In this document: positions 16,633 through 24,782 of the stretch, piece by piece
How the letters are laid out: each line of letters opens with the position of its first letter
How positions within the stretch are numbered: position 1 is the first letter of the stretch
The notes under the pieces: generated by a model
Databases searched by the model: none
The model's input: only the letters and a program-made list of their open reading frames with translations
What the model was told of the DNA's origin: nothing
Source: Mitsuokella multacida DSM 20544
GTDB lineage: Bacteria > Bacillota > Negativicutes > Selenomonadales > Selenomonadaceae
Direction of reading: 5' to 3'
Assembly: GCF_000155955.1 (NCBI RefSeq)
Contig: NZ_GG697141.2
Location: 875,270 to 939,269 of the forward strand
Length of the DNA: 64,000 bases
Translations under genes and position numbers: made by a program

Positions 16633-17529
16633 TCATGAGGATGGTGTCGCCCAATCGTCGAGCAGCTGTTGCCGGATGAACTTGATGAGGAGCCGCTGGT
16701 CTTTTGAGATTTGGCGGTTCTTTTTTGTGATGATGCAGCTTGTCAATGAGAGTGGCATGTCAAATGGGATTGTGACGAGGCCATCGAGGGAAGCAACGGC
16801 GGGCTCGAAAAGAATGCTTGGAGCCGTGTGTGTGCGCAGCAGACTGTAGAGCGTGGAGAGATGCGGCGAGAAGTAGGCAATGTTGGGTTCGATGTGAGCC
16901 GCGGCAAACGTGCGCAAGAGCATGCGCGTGACATAGAATTCCTCGGACAGAAGGACGAGGGGAAATTGTGAGGCTTCTTCTAATGTGATGCACCCTTTCC
17001 GGGCGAGCGGGTGTCCTGGCCAGGCGATGAATTTGACAGGACGTGAGGTGATACCATGGTAATGGAGGTCCGGCAGTGTAGAGCCATCGTAATTGACGAC
17101 AGCGAGGTCCGTCTTTTCTTCTCGTACCAAGCGAGCGGCTTCAAGACCATAGGATTCGACGATGTCGAGCTGGATCTCGGGGTGCTCCTTTTGGAAGATG
17201 CTGAGCAGGCGCGGAATCAGCAAGGAAGCCTGCTGCTGCGGCACGGCCAGGCTCACCTTGCCATGGCGGTTTCCCATTTCGCGTACATTTTCTTCGAATA
17301 CATCGATTTCGCGCAGCAGGACTGTGACTTTCTGTGCGAGCTTCTGCCCGTCCTGGCTGATCCGGATGGTGCGGCCGCTGCGCAGAAAGAGGTTGAGCCC
17401 TGTTTCTTCCTCAATGGTCTGCATGGCCTGACTTAGCGTTGATTGTGCCAGGTGAAGTTCGGCAGCTGCATGTGTGATGTTTTGCAGGCGGCAGACCGTC
17501 AGGAAATAGCGCATCTGCAAGATTGTCAT
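16633..17529 (-). CDS. LysR-family transcriptional regulator
   Basis: 298 residues. The N-terminal helix-turn-helix reads ITHAAAELHLAQSTLSQAMQ, and the rest is a substrate-binding effector domain. The start is at 17529, where a GGAGAGG box lies upstream on the minus strand; earlier in-frame codons lack one. It is divergent from a small secreted-peptide gene, and a palindrome suited to LysR binding (AATCGG-TTTTA-CCGATT, 17605-17621) lies between them. The target could be itself or the peptide gene. Convergent with dinB. Confidence 0.88.
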   Translation of the reverse strand: MTILQMRYFLTVCRLQNITHAAAELHLAQSTLSQAMQTIEEETGLNLFLRSGRTIRISQDGQKLAQKVTVLLREIDVFEENVREMGNRHGKVSLAVPQQQASLLIPRLLSIFQKEHPEIQLDIVESYGLEAARLVREEKTDLAVVNYDGSTLPDLHYHGITSRPVKFIAWPGHPLARKGCITLEEASQFPLVLLSEEFYVTRMLLRTFAAAHIEPNIAYFSPHLSTLYSLLRTHTAPSILFEPAVASLDGLVTIPFDMPLSLTSCIITKKNRQISKDQRLLIKFIRQQLLDDWATPSS

Positions 17530-17604
17530 GAGCGATCCTCTCCTTTGTGACAGGACAGTCTTTTTATCATTAGGATGATTGTAGCGCATAGCACTGTGAA
17601 AATC

Positions 17605-17621
17605 AATCGGTTTTACCGATT
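17605..17621. promoter_or_regulatory. Candidate LysR binding palindrome
   Basis: AATCGG-TTTTA-CCGATT contains the T-N11-A pattern favoured by LysR proteins. It lies in the divergent region between the LysR gene and the small secreted peptide. Confidence 0.5.
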
Positions 17622-17738
17622 ATTTTATCGGATATAGCCATTTTTCAAATTGCTGGGATTATGCGATAATAGAATCGTCAAAGGAAAGAAGTTCAGAAGG
17701 ATCCTGAACATCGGAATCGAATTGAATGGAGTGTGATT

Positions 17739-17945
17739 ATGATGACGACGAAAAACATCTTGGTTGGTATTGGCGCAGCAATTCTTCTCGTACTGCCGAC
17801 ATTTGTCAATATCGCTTCAGCGGGAACGGAGGCAAGCGTGTCCGAACAGCAGGTCCTGACAGAGCCTTATGCAGGAAATTGCAGCTATGCTGATGACACG
17901 CTGGCACCTGATTATATGTTGGAAGTTCGTGGCGTTGATCGCTGA
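17739..17945 (+). CDS. Small secreted peptide, function unknown
   Basis: 68 residues from ATG 17739 (GGAG seven bases upstream; an in-frame GTG at 17733 is too close to it). The first ~27 residues form a signal peptide (KNILVGIGAAILLVLPTF, then a cleavage-like ASAG). The mature part of ~40 residues has one Cys and is acidic. A GATAAT box at about 17662 may be its promoter. No family is recognised. It is divergent from a LysR gene and followed by a terminator, so it forms its own unit. Confidence 0.6.
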   Translation: MMTTKNILVGIGAAILLVLPTFVNIASAGTEASVSEQQVLTEPYAGNCSYADDTLAPDYMLEVRGVDR

Positions 17946-18003
17946 GACAGTCGCTTAAGAGCATGTAGGACAGGTAAAAAATTGATACGGTATGATAACA
18001 GGT

Positions 18004-18047
18004 ACTCCGTGTAGTCGAAACTTGATTTTGACGCGCGGAGTTTTTTT
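18004..18047 (+). terminator. Intrinsic terminator after the small peptide gene
   Basis: Stem ACTCCGTG / CGCGGAGT (one G-U pair) with a large loop, followed by seven T. Confidence 0.7.
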
Positions 18048-18124
18048 ATGCAAGACCGTGCAGGCGACGGCGATAAAGATGGCAAGGTGTGAAAAATATT
18101 ATAGGAAAAGGGCAGCAAGTCTGC

Positions 18125-18130
18125 TAAAAT
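18125..18130 (+). promoter_or_regulatory. Extended -10 promoter of the Moco operon
   Basis: TGCTAAAAT places TAAAAT at 18125-18130 behind an extended TG. Transcription would begin near 18137, about 12 bases before the riboswitch aptamer. Confidence 0.55.
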
Positions 18131-18147
18131 AAGAAAAGATACGATAC

Positions 18148-18305
18148 GACTCCGAGCGAAATCCGCTAAGGCCGGACATCATGGGCTGGCTATGTGGATG
18201 AGCCAGGGTCCCGGGGGAAACGCCGGGGCCTTCCGTGATTGAAAAGGGGCGAAATCCAAGGGGCGAAGGCCATCCTCTTGCAATTGCGGGAGGGTGGCCT
18301 TTTTT
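18148..18305 (+). promoter_or_regulatory. Moco (molybdenum cofactor) riboswitch with terminator platform
   Basis: The order of elements follows the known Moco RNA motif as in E. coli moaA: P1 CTCC(18150)/GGGG(18246); a second helix AATC..AAGG / CCTT..GATT; GGCCGGACATCATGG; an inner hairpin TGGCT/AGCCA followed by CAGGG; a hairpin CCCGG..GGAAACG..CCGGGG; and the closing GATTGAAAAGG, which parallels TATCTGGAAAGG of E. coli. The expression platform is a terminator at 18266-18305. It precedes five Moco genes, so high Moco (or tungsten cofactor) would be expected to reduce their transcription. Aptamer identity is by motif comparison from memory. Confidence 0.8.
18266..18305 (+). terminator. Riboswitch-controlled terminator
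   Basis: Twelve-base-pair stem AAGGCCATCCTC / GAGGGTGGCCTT with one G-U pair, followed by T6. It lies 54 bases before the start of the first Moco gene. Confidence 0.85.
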
Positions 18306-18358
18306 ATTGATTTTTGATGATTCGCACAATGTGCATCAAGATAGGAGTGTTGAGCGCG

Positions 18359-19390
18359 ATGAAGGAAATGAGAACAGTCGATGCAGTCGGGCAGGTGCTC
18401 TGCCAGGACATCACGCAGATTGTGCGCGGTGTGACAAAGAACGCGCGGTTCCGCAAGGGCCATGTGATACAGGAAGAGGACATCCCCGTGCTGCTGTCGC
18501 TCGGCAAAGACCACATCTACATCTGGGAAGAGAACGCGCAGGAGATGCACGAGAATGAGGCGGCTGACGTGCTGCGCGAGCTCTGCCAGAACGACCATAT
18601 GACGGCGACGGAGCCGAAAGAAGGCAAGATCGAGCTCGTCGCGACCTGCGATGGCGTCTTCCAGGTCGACGAGGACCGCTTCGATGCCGTCAACGAGCTC
18701 GAGGACATCACGATTGCGACGCTTGCGCAGAACATGCCGGTCAAGAAGGGCATGAAGCTCGCGGGCATGCGCGTGACGCCGCTCTTCATCGCGCGCGAGA
18801 AGATGGAAGAGGTGCGCCGCACGGCGGGCTCTGAGCCGCTCCTGCGCCTGCTGCCGTATCGCAAGGACCTCAAGGTTGGCGTCGTGACGACGGGCACCGA
18901 GGTCTTCCTCGGCCGCATCAAGGACACGTTCACGCCGGTCATCGAGGCGAAGCTCAAGAAATTCGGACTGACAATCACGGAGCACCGCCTCTCAGACGAT
19001 GTGACGGAACACACAAAGGCCGCCATCGAGGAGCTCTTAGACCTCGGCATGGACATCATCCTCTGCACAGGCGGCATGAGCGTCGACCCGGACGACCGCA
19101 CGCCGGCCGCCATCCGCGATGCCGGCGTCGACATCGTGACGTACGGGGCGTCGGTACTGCCGGGCGCGATGTTCCTGCTCGGCTACTGTGAGCGCGAAGG
19201 CCGCGAGGTCACGGTCATGGGCCTGCCGGGCTGCGTCATGTTCGACAAGGCGACGATCTTCGACATGATCCTGCCGCGCGCAATCGCCGGCGACCGCGTG
19301 ACGCGCAAGGAGATCCGCCACTTCGGCATCGGCGGCCTCTGCATGCGCTGTGAGGTCTGCCGTTATCCGATCTGCCCGTTCCAGAAGTAA
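18359..19390 (+). CDS. Molybdopterin-binding protein (MoeA/MogA-like domain) with Cys-rich tail
   Basis: 343 residues. The C-terminal half is a MoCF-biosynthesis (MogA-like) domain: GVVTTGTEVFLGRIKDTF, ILCTGGMSVDPDD, GLPGCVMFDKATIFD. The N-terminal ~160 residues form a separate region resembling the front part of MoeA-like proteins. The tail has four Cys in CMRCEVCRYPICPF, a likely metal or Fe-S site. It probably binds molybdopterin during metal insertion, perhaps for tungsten or a special cofactor form. AGGAG at 18343 is 11 bases from ATG 18359. First gene after the riboswitch terminator; moeA follows after 12 bases. Confidence 0.78.
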   Translation: MKEMRTVDAVGQVLCQDITQIVRGVTKNARFRKGHVIQEEDIPVLLSLGKDHIYIWEENAQEMHENEAADVLRELCQNDHMTATEPKEGKIELVATCDGVFQVDEDRFDAVNELEDITIATLAQNMPVKKGMKLAGMRVTPLFIAREKMEEVRRTAGSEPLLRLLPYRKDLKVGVVTTGTEVFLGRIKDTFTPVIEAKLKKFGLTITEHRLSDDVTEHTKAAIEELLDLGMDIILCTGGMSVDPDDRTPAAIRDAGVDIVTYGASVLPGAMFLLGYCEREGREVTVMGLPGCVMFDKATIFDMILPRAIAGDRVTRKEIRHFGIGGLCMRCEVCRYPICPFQK

Positions 19391-19402
19391 AGAGAGGTAC
19401 TT

Positions 19403-20602
19403 ATGCAGGATATTTCATTGGAGCAGGCCATCTCGGTCCTGCTTGAGCATACGAAAAAAATCGAAGCCGTCGAGGAAGTGCCTCTCTTAGAGGCGCTCGG
19501 CTGCATCCTCGCTGAAGATGCCGTCGCCACCTTCGACAACCCGCCGTTCGACCGCTCGCCGCTCGACGGCTATGCCTTTGCTGCCTCTGGCACGAAGGGG
19601 GCGCAGAAAGAGGTGCCGGCTTCTTTCCGCATCATCGGTGAGGAGTGTGCCGGCGATTTCTTCGCTCAGGAAGTACCAGAGGGCGCGGCCGTGCGCCTGA
19701 TGACGGGCGCGGCCATCCCGAAGGGCTGTGACTGCGTCGTGCGCCAGGAAGACGTCACGGTGCAGGATGACTGCATCCTCGTGCCGTATGAGCTTCACCA
19801 TCACGAGAACTACTGCTTTGCGGGCGAGGATGTCCGCAAGGGCACGCTGGCTGTCAAACGGGGCACGGAACTCACGGCGGCGCACCTCGGTGTGCTCGCG
19901 AGCCTCGGCCTCGGCATGGTCAAAGTCCGCCGCCGTCCGCGCATCGCAATCGCGAGCACGGGCGACGAGCTCGTGCTGCCGGGCGAGCCGCTGCGCCCCG
20001 GCAAGATCTACAACAGCAATCTCTACGTGCTCGCGGGCAGGCTGCGGGAGCTCGGCTTCGAGCCGGAAGTGCTCGGCATCCTGCCGGACGACGCCGCAAA
20101 GGCGGCTTCTTTCATCGCAGGCTGGCGGGAGAAGGTGGACCTCTTCCTGACGACGGGCGGCGTCTCGGTCGGCAAGAAGGACATCATGCACGAGGTCGTC
20201 CGGTGCATCGGCACGCGCCTCTTCTGGCGCGTCTGCATCAAGCCGGGTGCTCCGGTCATCGCCTACACGGCAGGCGATATGCTCGGCATCGCGCTGTCGG
20301 GCAATCCCTTTGCCTCCTATGCGACGTTCGAGCTCCTGACGCGCCCCGTGCTCGCCGCGCTCGCGGGCCGCAGCGATGTCGCGTACCGCGCGGCAGAGGG
20401 CTTCCTCGCCGATGCGTTCCCGAAGCCGAGCTACGGGCGCCGCTTCATCCGCGCGCACTATGCGGATGGCGTCTTTTCGATTCCTGCGCAGCACGACTCG
20501 GGTTCGCTGTTTTCCGCAGCCGGCTGCAATGCCCTGATCGACATCCCTGCAGGCACGGAGCCGCTCGTGGCCGGCACGCGCGTCAAGGGCGTCCTTCTGT
20601 GA
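19403..20602 (+). CDS. moeA: Molybdopterin molybdenumtransferase MoeA
   Basis: 399 residues with all MoeA landmarks: DNPPFDRSPLDGYAF near residue 45, MTGAAIPKGCDCVVRQED near 105, ASTGDELVLPGE near 190, TTGGVSVGKKD near 250 and ALSGNPFASYATFE near 300. It inserts molybdate into adenylated molybdopterin. The gene lies between the MPT-binding protein and moaA in a tightly spaced operon. Confidence 0.94.
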   Translation: MQDISLEQAISVLLEHTKKIEAVEEVPLLEALGCILAEDAVATFDNPPFDRSPLDGYAFAASGTKGAQKEVPASFRIIGEECAGDFFAQEVPEGAAVRLMTGAAIPKGCDCVVRQEDVTVQDDCILVPYELHHHENYCFAGEDVRKGTLAVKRGTELTAAHLGVLASLGLGMVKVRRRPRIAIASTGDELVLPGEPLRPGKIYNSNLYVLAGRLRELGFEPEVLGILPDDAAKAASFIAGWREKVDLFLTTGGVSVGKKDIMHEVVRCIGTRLFWRVCIKPGAPVIAYTAGDMLGIALSGNPFASYATFELLTRPVLAALAGRSDVAYRAAEGFLADAFPKPSYGRRFIRAHYADGVFSIPAQHDSGSLFSAAGCNALIDIPAGTEPLVAGTRVKGVLL

Positions 20603-20611
20603 GGTGAAAAC

Positions 20612-21601
20612 ATGTTCGACCGCTATCAACGAAAAATCGAATACGTGCGCATCTCGCTGACCGACCGCTGCAACCTGCGCTGCCGCTACTGCATGCCGGA
20701 AGAGGGCGTGGAAAAGCTCCGGCACGAGGACATCCTGCGCTTTGACGAGATCGTCCGCATCGTGCGGGCGCTCGCCTCTCTCGGTGTGCGCAAGGTCCGC
20801 CTGACGGGCGGCGAGCCGCTCATCCGGCGCAATATCGTCGAGCTCGTGCGCGAGATCCATGCCGTGCCAGGCATCGAGACCATCGCGATGACGACGAACG
20901 GCGTCATGCTCGCGGATATGGCCGAGGACCTCGTGCAGGCCGGCCTCACGGGCATCAACATCAGCCTCGACACCTTGAAGGCTGCCTCGTTTACAGAGCT
21001 CACGCGGCGCCCGTTCTTCACGCGCGTCGAGGACGGCATCGAGGCCATCGCAGCGACGGGGCTCAAGGATGTCAAGTTCAACTGCGTGCCGATTGCCGGC
21101 GTCAATGAAGAGGAACTGCCGGACCTCGTCGCGCGCTTTACGCGCGAGCGCCCGTGGAAGTTCCGCTTCATCGAGCTCATGCCGATCGGCTGCGCCTACG
21201 AGGCTGGCTTCACGGGCGTGCCGATGGCAGAGGTCCGCAGCCGGCTCGAAGCGTCATTCGGCCCACTGCGCCCCGTGCTGCCAGAGCATGGCGTGCACGG
21301 CCCGGCCGTCTATTATCAGGCCGCAGGCTTTGCCGGTCAGATCGGCTTCATCGATGCGATGGAGCATCAGTTCTGCTCCTCGTGCAACCGCGTGCGGCTG
21401 ACGGCTGAGGGCTTCCTGAAGCTCTGCCTCAATGCCAGGACGGGCGTTGACCTGCGCCATCTGCTGCGCAGCGGCATGAGCGACGAAGAACTGCGGCAGG
21501 CACTGCAGCAGGCCATCTACTGCAAGCCGCAGGAACACCATTTCAAGGCGGCATCATACGAAGAGAAGGACAGCCGGGCCATGTACCAGGTCGGCGGCTG
21601 A
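20612..21601 (+). CDS. moaA: GTP 3',8-cyclase MoaA
   Basis: 329 residues. The radical SAM motif CxxxCxxC is at Cys20/24/27 (SLTDRCNLRCRYC). The C-terminal second cluster is in FCSSCNRVRLTAEGFLKLC. MoaA makes the first committed intermediate of molybdopterin from GTP. The usual terminal GG is present (QVGG). ATG 20612 is nine bases after the moeA stop behind GAGGTG. moaC and the molybdopterin synthase genes are not in this window. Confidence 0.95.
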   Translation: MFDRYQRKIEYVRISLTDRCNLRCRYCMPEEGVEKLRHEDILRFDEIVRIVRALASLGVRKVRLTGGEPLIRRNIVELVREIHAVPGIETIAMTTNGVMLADMAEDLVQAGLTGINISLDTLKAASFTELTRRPFFTRVEDGIEAIAATGLKDVKFNCVPIAGVNEEELPDLVARFTRERPWKFRFIELMPIGCAYEAGFTGVPMAEVRSRLEASFGPLRPVLPEHGVHGPAVYYQAAGFAGQIGFIDAMEHQFCSSCNRVRLTAEGFLKLCLNARTGVDLRHLLRSGMSDEELRQALQQAIYCKPQEHHFKAASYEEKDSRAMYQVGG

Positions 21602-21650
21602 TCGCGATACATGATATGAGATGAGATTGAGAACGGACAGGAGGATTTTC

Positions 21651-22577
21651 ATGGGAACGATCAAGGCACTCTGCATCAGTGAGAAGAAGGGCACGCTCAA
21701 GACGCCGATACACAAGGCACTGTTCCAGACGGAATGGGGCATGGTCGGCGATGCACATGCCGGCCGGTGGCACCGTCAGGTCAGCTTCCTCGGCCTCGCG
21801 GAGATCGAGGAATTCCGCAAGCGCGGCATCGACGTCAAGCTCGGCGCCTTCGGCGAGAACATCGTCGCGGATGGCTTCCACTTCAAGGAACTGCCGATCG
21901 GCACGCGCCTGCGCGCCGGCGAGGTCTGGTTCGAGATCACGCAGATCGGCAAGGAATGCCACAAGAGCTGTGCGATCAGGAGCCAGGTCGGCGACTGCAT
22001 CATGCCGCGCGAGGGCGTCTTCGCGCGCGTGCTGCACGGCGGCTGGATCGAGGAAGGCGACACGCTCGAGATCGTGCAGGAGAAGATGCCGCTCGACGCC
22101 GCCATCGTCACGGCGAGCGACAAGGGCAGCAAGGGCCTGCGTGAGGACAAGAGCGGCGCGAAGGTGCAGGAGATGCTCGAGAAAGCCGGCTACACGGTGG
22201 CTGAGAAGGTCATCCTGCCGGATGAGCAGCACGACCTCGAGCACAAGATGCGCTCCTTCGGCGACCGCGGCATCGCGCTCGTCGTCACGACGGGTGGCAC
22301 GGGCTTCTCGGTCCGCGACGTCACGCCGGAGGCGACGCTCGCCGTCTGCGAGCGCCTGGCTCCGGGCATCCCCGAGGCGATGCGTGCGCTCTCGATGCAG
22401 GTGACGCACCGCGCCATGCTGAGCCGCGCACAGGCCGGCATCTACAAGCGCACGCTGATCGTCAACCTGCCGGGCAGCAGCAAGGCCGTCGAGGAGTGCC
22501 TCGGCTTCGTCCTGCCGGAGCTCCAGCACGGTATCGATATCCTGCGCGGCGACGCCAGCGAATGTGCGCGCAAGTGA
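21651..22577 (+). CDS. MOSC domain-MogA/MoaB fusion protein
   Basis: 308 residues in two domains. Residues 1-~145 form a MOSC domain (GDAHAGRWHRQVS, FGENIVADG, CHKSCAIRSQVGDC). Residues ~150-308 form a MogA/MoaB adenylyltransferase domain (AIVTASDKGSKGLREDKSG, VVTTGGTGFSVRDVTPEAT, NLPGSSKAVEECL). The MOSC part may bind sulfur or cofactor; the MogA part adenylates molybdopterin for MoeA. AGGAGG lies six bases before ATG 21651; the longer in-frame start lacks one. The fusion links two successive cofactor steps. Confidence 0.88.
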   Translation: MGTIKALCISEKKGTLKTPIHKALFQTEWGMVGDAHAGRWHRQVSFLGLAEIEEFRKRGIDVKLGAFGENIVADGFHFKELPIGTRLRAGEVWFEITQIGKECHKSCAIRSQVGDCIMPREGVFARVLHGGWIEEGDTLEIVQEKMPLDAAIVTASDKGSKGLREDKSGAKVQEMLEKAGYTVAEKVILPDEQHDLEHKMRSFGDRGIALVVTTGGTGFSVRDVTPEATLAVCERLAPGIPEAMRALSMQVTHRAMLSRAQAGIYKRTLIVNLPGSSKAVEECLGFVLPELQHGIDILRGDASECARK

Positions 22578-22611
22578 TTGGCTGATGGTGATGAGATAGA
22601 GGAGAGGTATC

Positions 22612-23712
22612 GTGGAATTTTCGGATGTTACCCTGCTGATCATCGCGGGCGGGAAGAGCTCGCGCATGGGCCGGGATAAGCGCTTCCTGATGTATGGCGG
22701 CGAAGGACTGCTCGAGCACCTCGCGCGCAAGGCAGCGGCCCTGCCGCTTGCCGCGCGCTTCCTCTGCGTGGAGGAGAGCTCGCCTGCCCTGCAGGAAATC
22801 GCTGAGCGCTATGGCCTGACGCTCGTTGAAGACGGCGTGCAGGGCAGGGGACCGATGGAAGGATTGGCGCGTGGCCTGTCCCGTATCAAGACGGACTATG
22901 CGCTGGCCATCTCCTGCGACATGCCGTTCCTCGAGCTTAAAGAGCTCCGGCCGCTGCTCAAGGCAGTTGAGGGAAATGATTTCCAGGTGATACTGCCGCG
23001 CACCGGGCGCCGCCAGCCACTTGCGGCGCTCTATCACCGGGCGCTGGCCGACCGCTTTGCGGCAGCACTCAAAGAAGGTGAGCGCAAGCTCGGCAAGGTC
23101 ATCGATGAGGTGCCGCATGCATTCGTGGATTTCTCGGATGAGGCGCTGTTCTTCAATGTCAACACAGCGGCCGACTGGCGAATGGCCTGCGGCCGACTCG
23201 TGAACGAGCAGCGTCCGACTCCGTTCGTGACCATCTCGGCGCCGGTGTCGAACACGGGCAAGACGACGTTCATCGAACGCGTGCTGCCGAAGCTTTCTGA
23301 GATGGGCATCCGCACCGGTGTCGTCAAGGGCGACTGCCACGGCTACGATGTCGATGAAGAGGGCAAGGACAGCTGGCGCTTCAAGGCAGCCGGTGCTGCG
23401 GGCGTCGCCGTCGTCTCGCCGCACGGCTACTTCATCGAACAGCGGACTGAGACGCGGGCGGACCTCGTCGCGATTGCCGCGCGGCTCACCGATGTCGACC
23501 TCGTGCTGATCGAGAGCCGCCGCCACGGCACGGCACCGCGCATCGAGCTCTACCGCGACTGCGGCGAGCTCGCCCTGCAGGAGGATACAGCCGCCTGCTT
23601 CACGAAGACAAAGCAGGATGTGAAGGATGTCAACGAGTATCCTCTTGACGACAGCGACACAGCTGTGAGAATCATCACATTCCTGATGGGCCATCAGAAG
23701 AAAAACGCATAG
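22612..23712 (+). CDS. MobA-MobB fusion: Moco guanylyltransferase and GTP-binding adaptor
   Basis: 366 residues from a GTG start. Residues 1-~200 are MobA (LIIAGGKSSRMGRDKRFL, DGVQGRGPMEGL, SCDMPFLE). Residues ~203-366 are MobB with P-loop SAPVSNTGKTTFIERV and GVVKGDCHGYDVDEEGKDS. MobA attaches GMP to Moco to give the bis-guanylate form needed by formate dehydrogenase, so it fits the operon and its neighbours. Last gene before the terminator. Confidence 0.9.
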   Translation: MEFSDVTLLIIAGGKSSRMGRDKRFLMYGGEGLLEHLARKAAALPLAARFLCVEESSPALQEIAERYGLTLVEDGVQGRGPMEGLARGLSRIKTDYALAISCDMPFLELKELRPLLKAVEGNDFQVILPRTGRRQPLAALYHRALADRFAAALKEGERKLGKVIDEVPHAFVDFSDEALFFNVNTAADWRMACGRLVNEQRPTPFVTISAPVSNTGKTTFIERVLPKLSEMGIRTGVVKGDCHGYDVDEEGKDSWRFKAAGAAGVAVVSPHGYFIEQRTETRADLVAIAARLTDVDLVLIESRRHGTAPRIELYRDCGELALQEDTAACFTKTKQDVKDVNEYPLDDSDTAVRIITFLMGHQKKNA

Positions 23713-23730
23713 GATTGCCATTTTAGAAGC

Positions 23731-23763
23731 AGCCTGCTCCATCTGAGCAGGCTGTTTTTTTTT
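23731..23763 (+). terminator. Intrinsic terminator of the Moco operon
   Basis: Stem AGCCTGCTC / GAGCAGGCT with loop CATCT, followed by a long T-run. Confidence 0.9.
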
Positions 23764-23806
23764 GCTTGCATATACCGTCGGCCATCTTAAACTGTGAAAA
23801 AAGTTG

Positions 23807-23835
23807 TTTACAAACAGATGAGGACGTGAGATAAT
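23807..23835 (+). promoter_or_regulatory. Promoter of fdhD
   Basis: TTTACA (23807-23812), 17-base spacer, GATAAT (23830-23835). It lies 60 bases before fdhD and after the Moco-operon terminator, so fdhD and formate dehydrogenase are transcribed separately from the Moco genes. Confidence 0.65.
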
Positions 23836-23895
23836 CATAACAAATGATACGAATACAGAATAATAAATTACAACAATGATAAATAGGAGGCAGCT

Positions 23896-24696
23896 ATGGC
23901 ACAGGCAAGAGAGGAAGAACTCATCGATTATCCCGTCATCCGCTATGTGAGAGAGAAGGATGCCTTTGTGGACGACCATAAGTACACGTCCATGGAATGC
24001 TATCTCGACATCGATCTCAACGGCAAGCGCTTCACGACGTCGTTCTGCTCGCCGGGCGACCATGTCGATCTCGTTATCGGCATCCTCGCGCAGATGGGCC
24101 AGATCCGCACCTACGACGACATCGTCCGCCTAGACATCGACGAGGAGAACCTGCAGGCCACGGTCGTGACGACGGAAGATGCGCAGGCATGGGCGGCGCA
24201 GAACGCGACGGACCCGCGCTACTTCCGCGCCCGTGAGATCCTGGACTGCGAGCCGGAGAAGATCTTCGAGCGTCCGCGCGACGTGCGCTTCAAGGCCAGC
24301 GATATCCTCGCCTGTGCTGACAAGCTGCTCGCAGAGCTCGCCGCGACGCACGAGAAGACGAATGGCGTGCACAGCGGCATCATCTGGGACCAGCAGGCGG
24401 AGAAGATCCTCGTCTTCCGCGAGGACATCGGCCGCCACAATGTCTTCGACAAGCTTTACGGCTGGTCGCTGCGCAACCATGTCGACATCACGGACAAGAT
24501 CATCATCTTCAGCGGGCGCTGCTCGTCGGAGATGATGATGAAGCTCGGCCGCATGGGCATCTCCACCGTGGCCGCGAAGTCCGTGCCGACGACGCTCTCG
24601 CTGGCGCTTGCCAAGAAGCTCGGCATCACGCTCGTCGCGCGCATGGCACCGGGCAGCTTCTGTGTCTACACGAACCCGGAGCGCATCGTCTGCTGA
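23896..24696 (+). CDS. fdhD: FdhD-family formate dehydrogenase accessory protein lacking the CxxC motif
   Basis: 266 residues. The C-terminal two thirds carry FdhD signatures: KTNGVHSGIIW, FREDIGRHNVFDKLYG, SGRCSSEMM, SVPTTLSLALAKKLGITLVARM and CVYTNPERI. FdhD passes sulfur from IscS to the molybdenum centre of formate dehydrogenase. In E. coli this uses Cys121 and Cys124 of a CGxCG motif; here the matching region has only Cys118 (ILDCEPEKIF), so the mechanism must differ. It is upstream of the formate dehydrogenase operon behind its own promoter. Confidence 0.85.
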   Translation: MAQAREEELIDYPVIRYVREKDAFVDDHKYTSMECYLDIDLNGKRFTTSFCSPGDHVDLVIGILAQMGQIRTYDDIVRLDIDEENLQATVVTTEDAQAWAAQNATDPRYFRAREILDCEPEKIFERPRDVRFKASDILACADKLLAELAATHEKTNGVHSGIIWDQQAEKILVFREDIGRHNVFDKLYGWSLRNHVDITDKIIIFSGRCSSEMMMKLGRMGISTVAAKSVPTTLSLALAKKLGITLVARMAPGSFCVYTNPERIVC

Positions 24697-24782
24697 CCGG
24701 TGTGGGGGAGCATTCGCGCATGTAATATGGATAAGTTCCATTTGCATCAATAGATATATCAATATCAAAGGAGAGAGATAAG

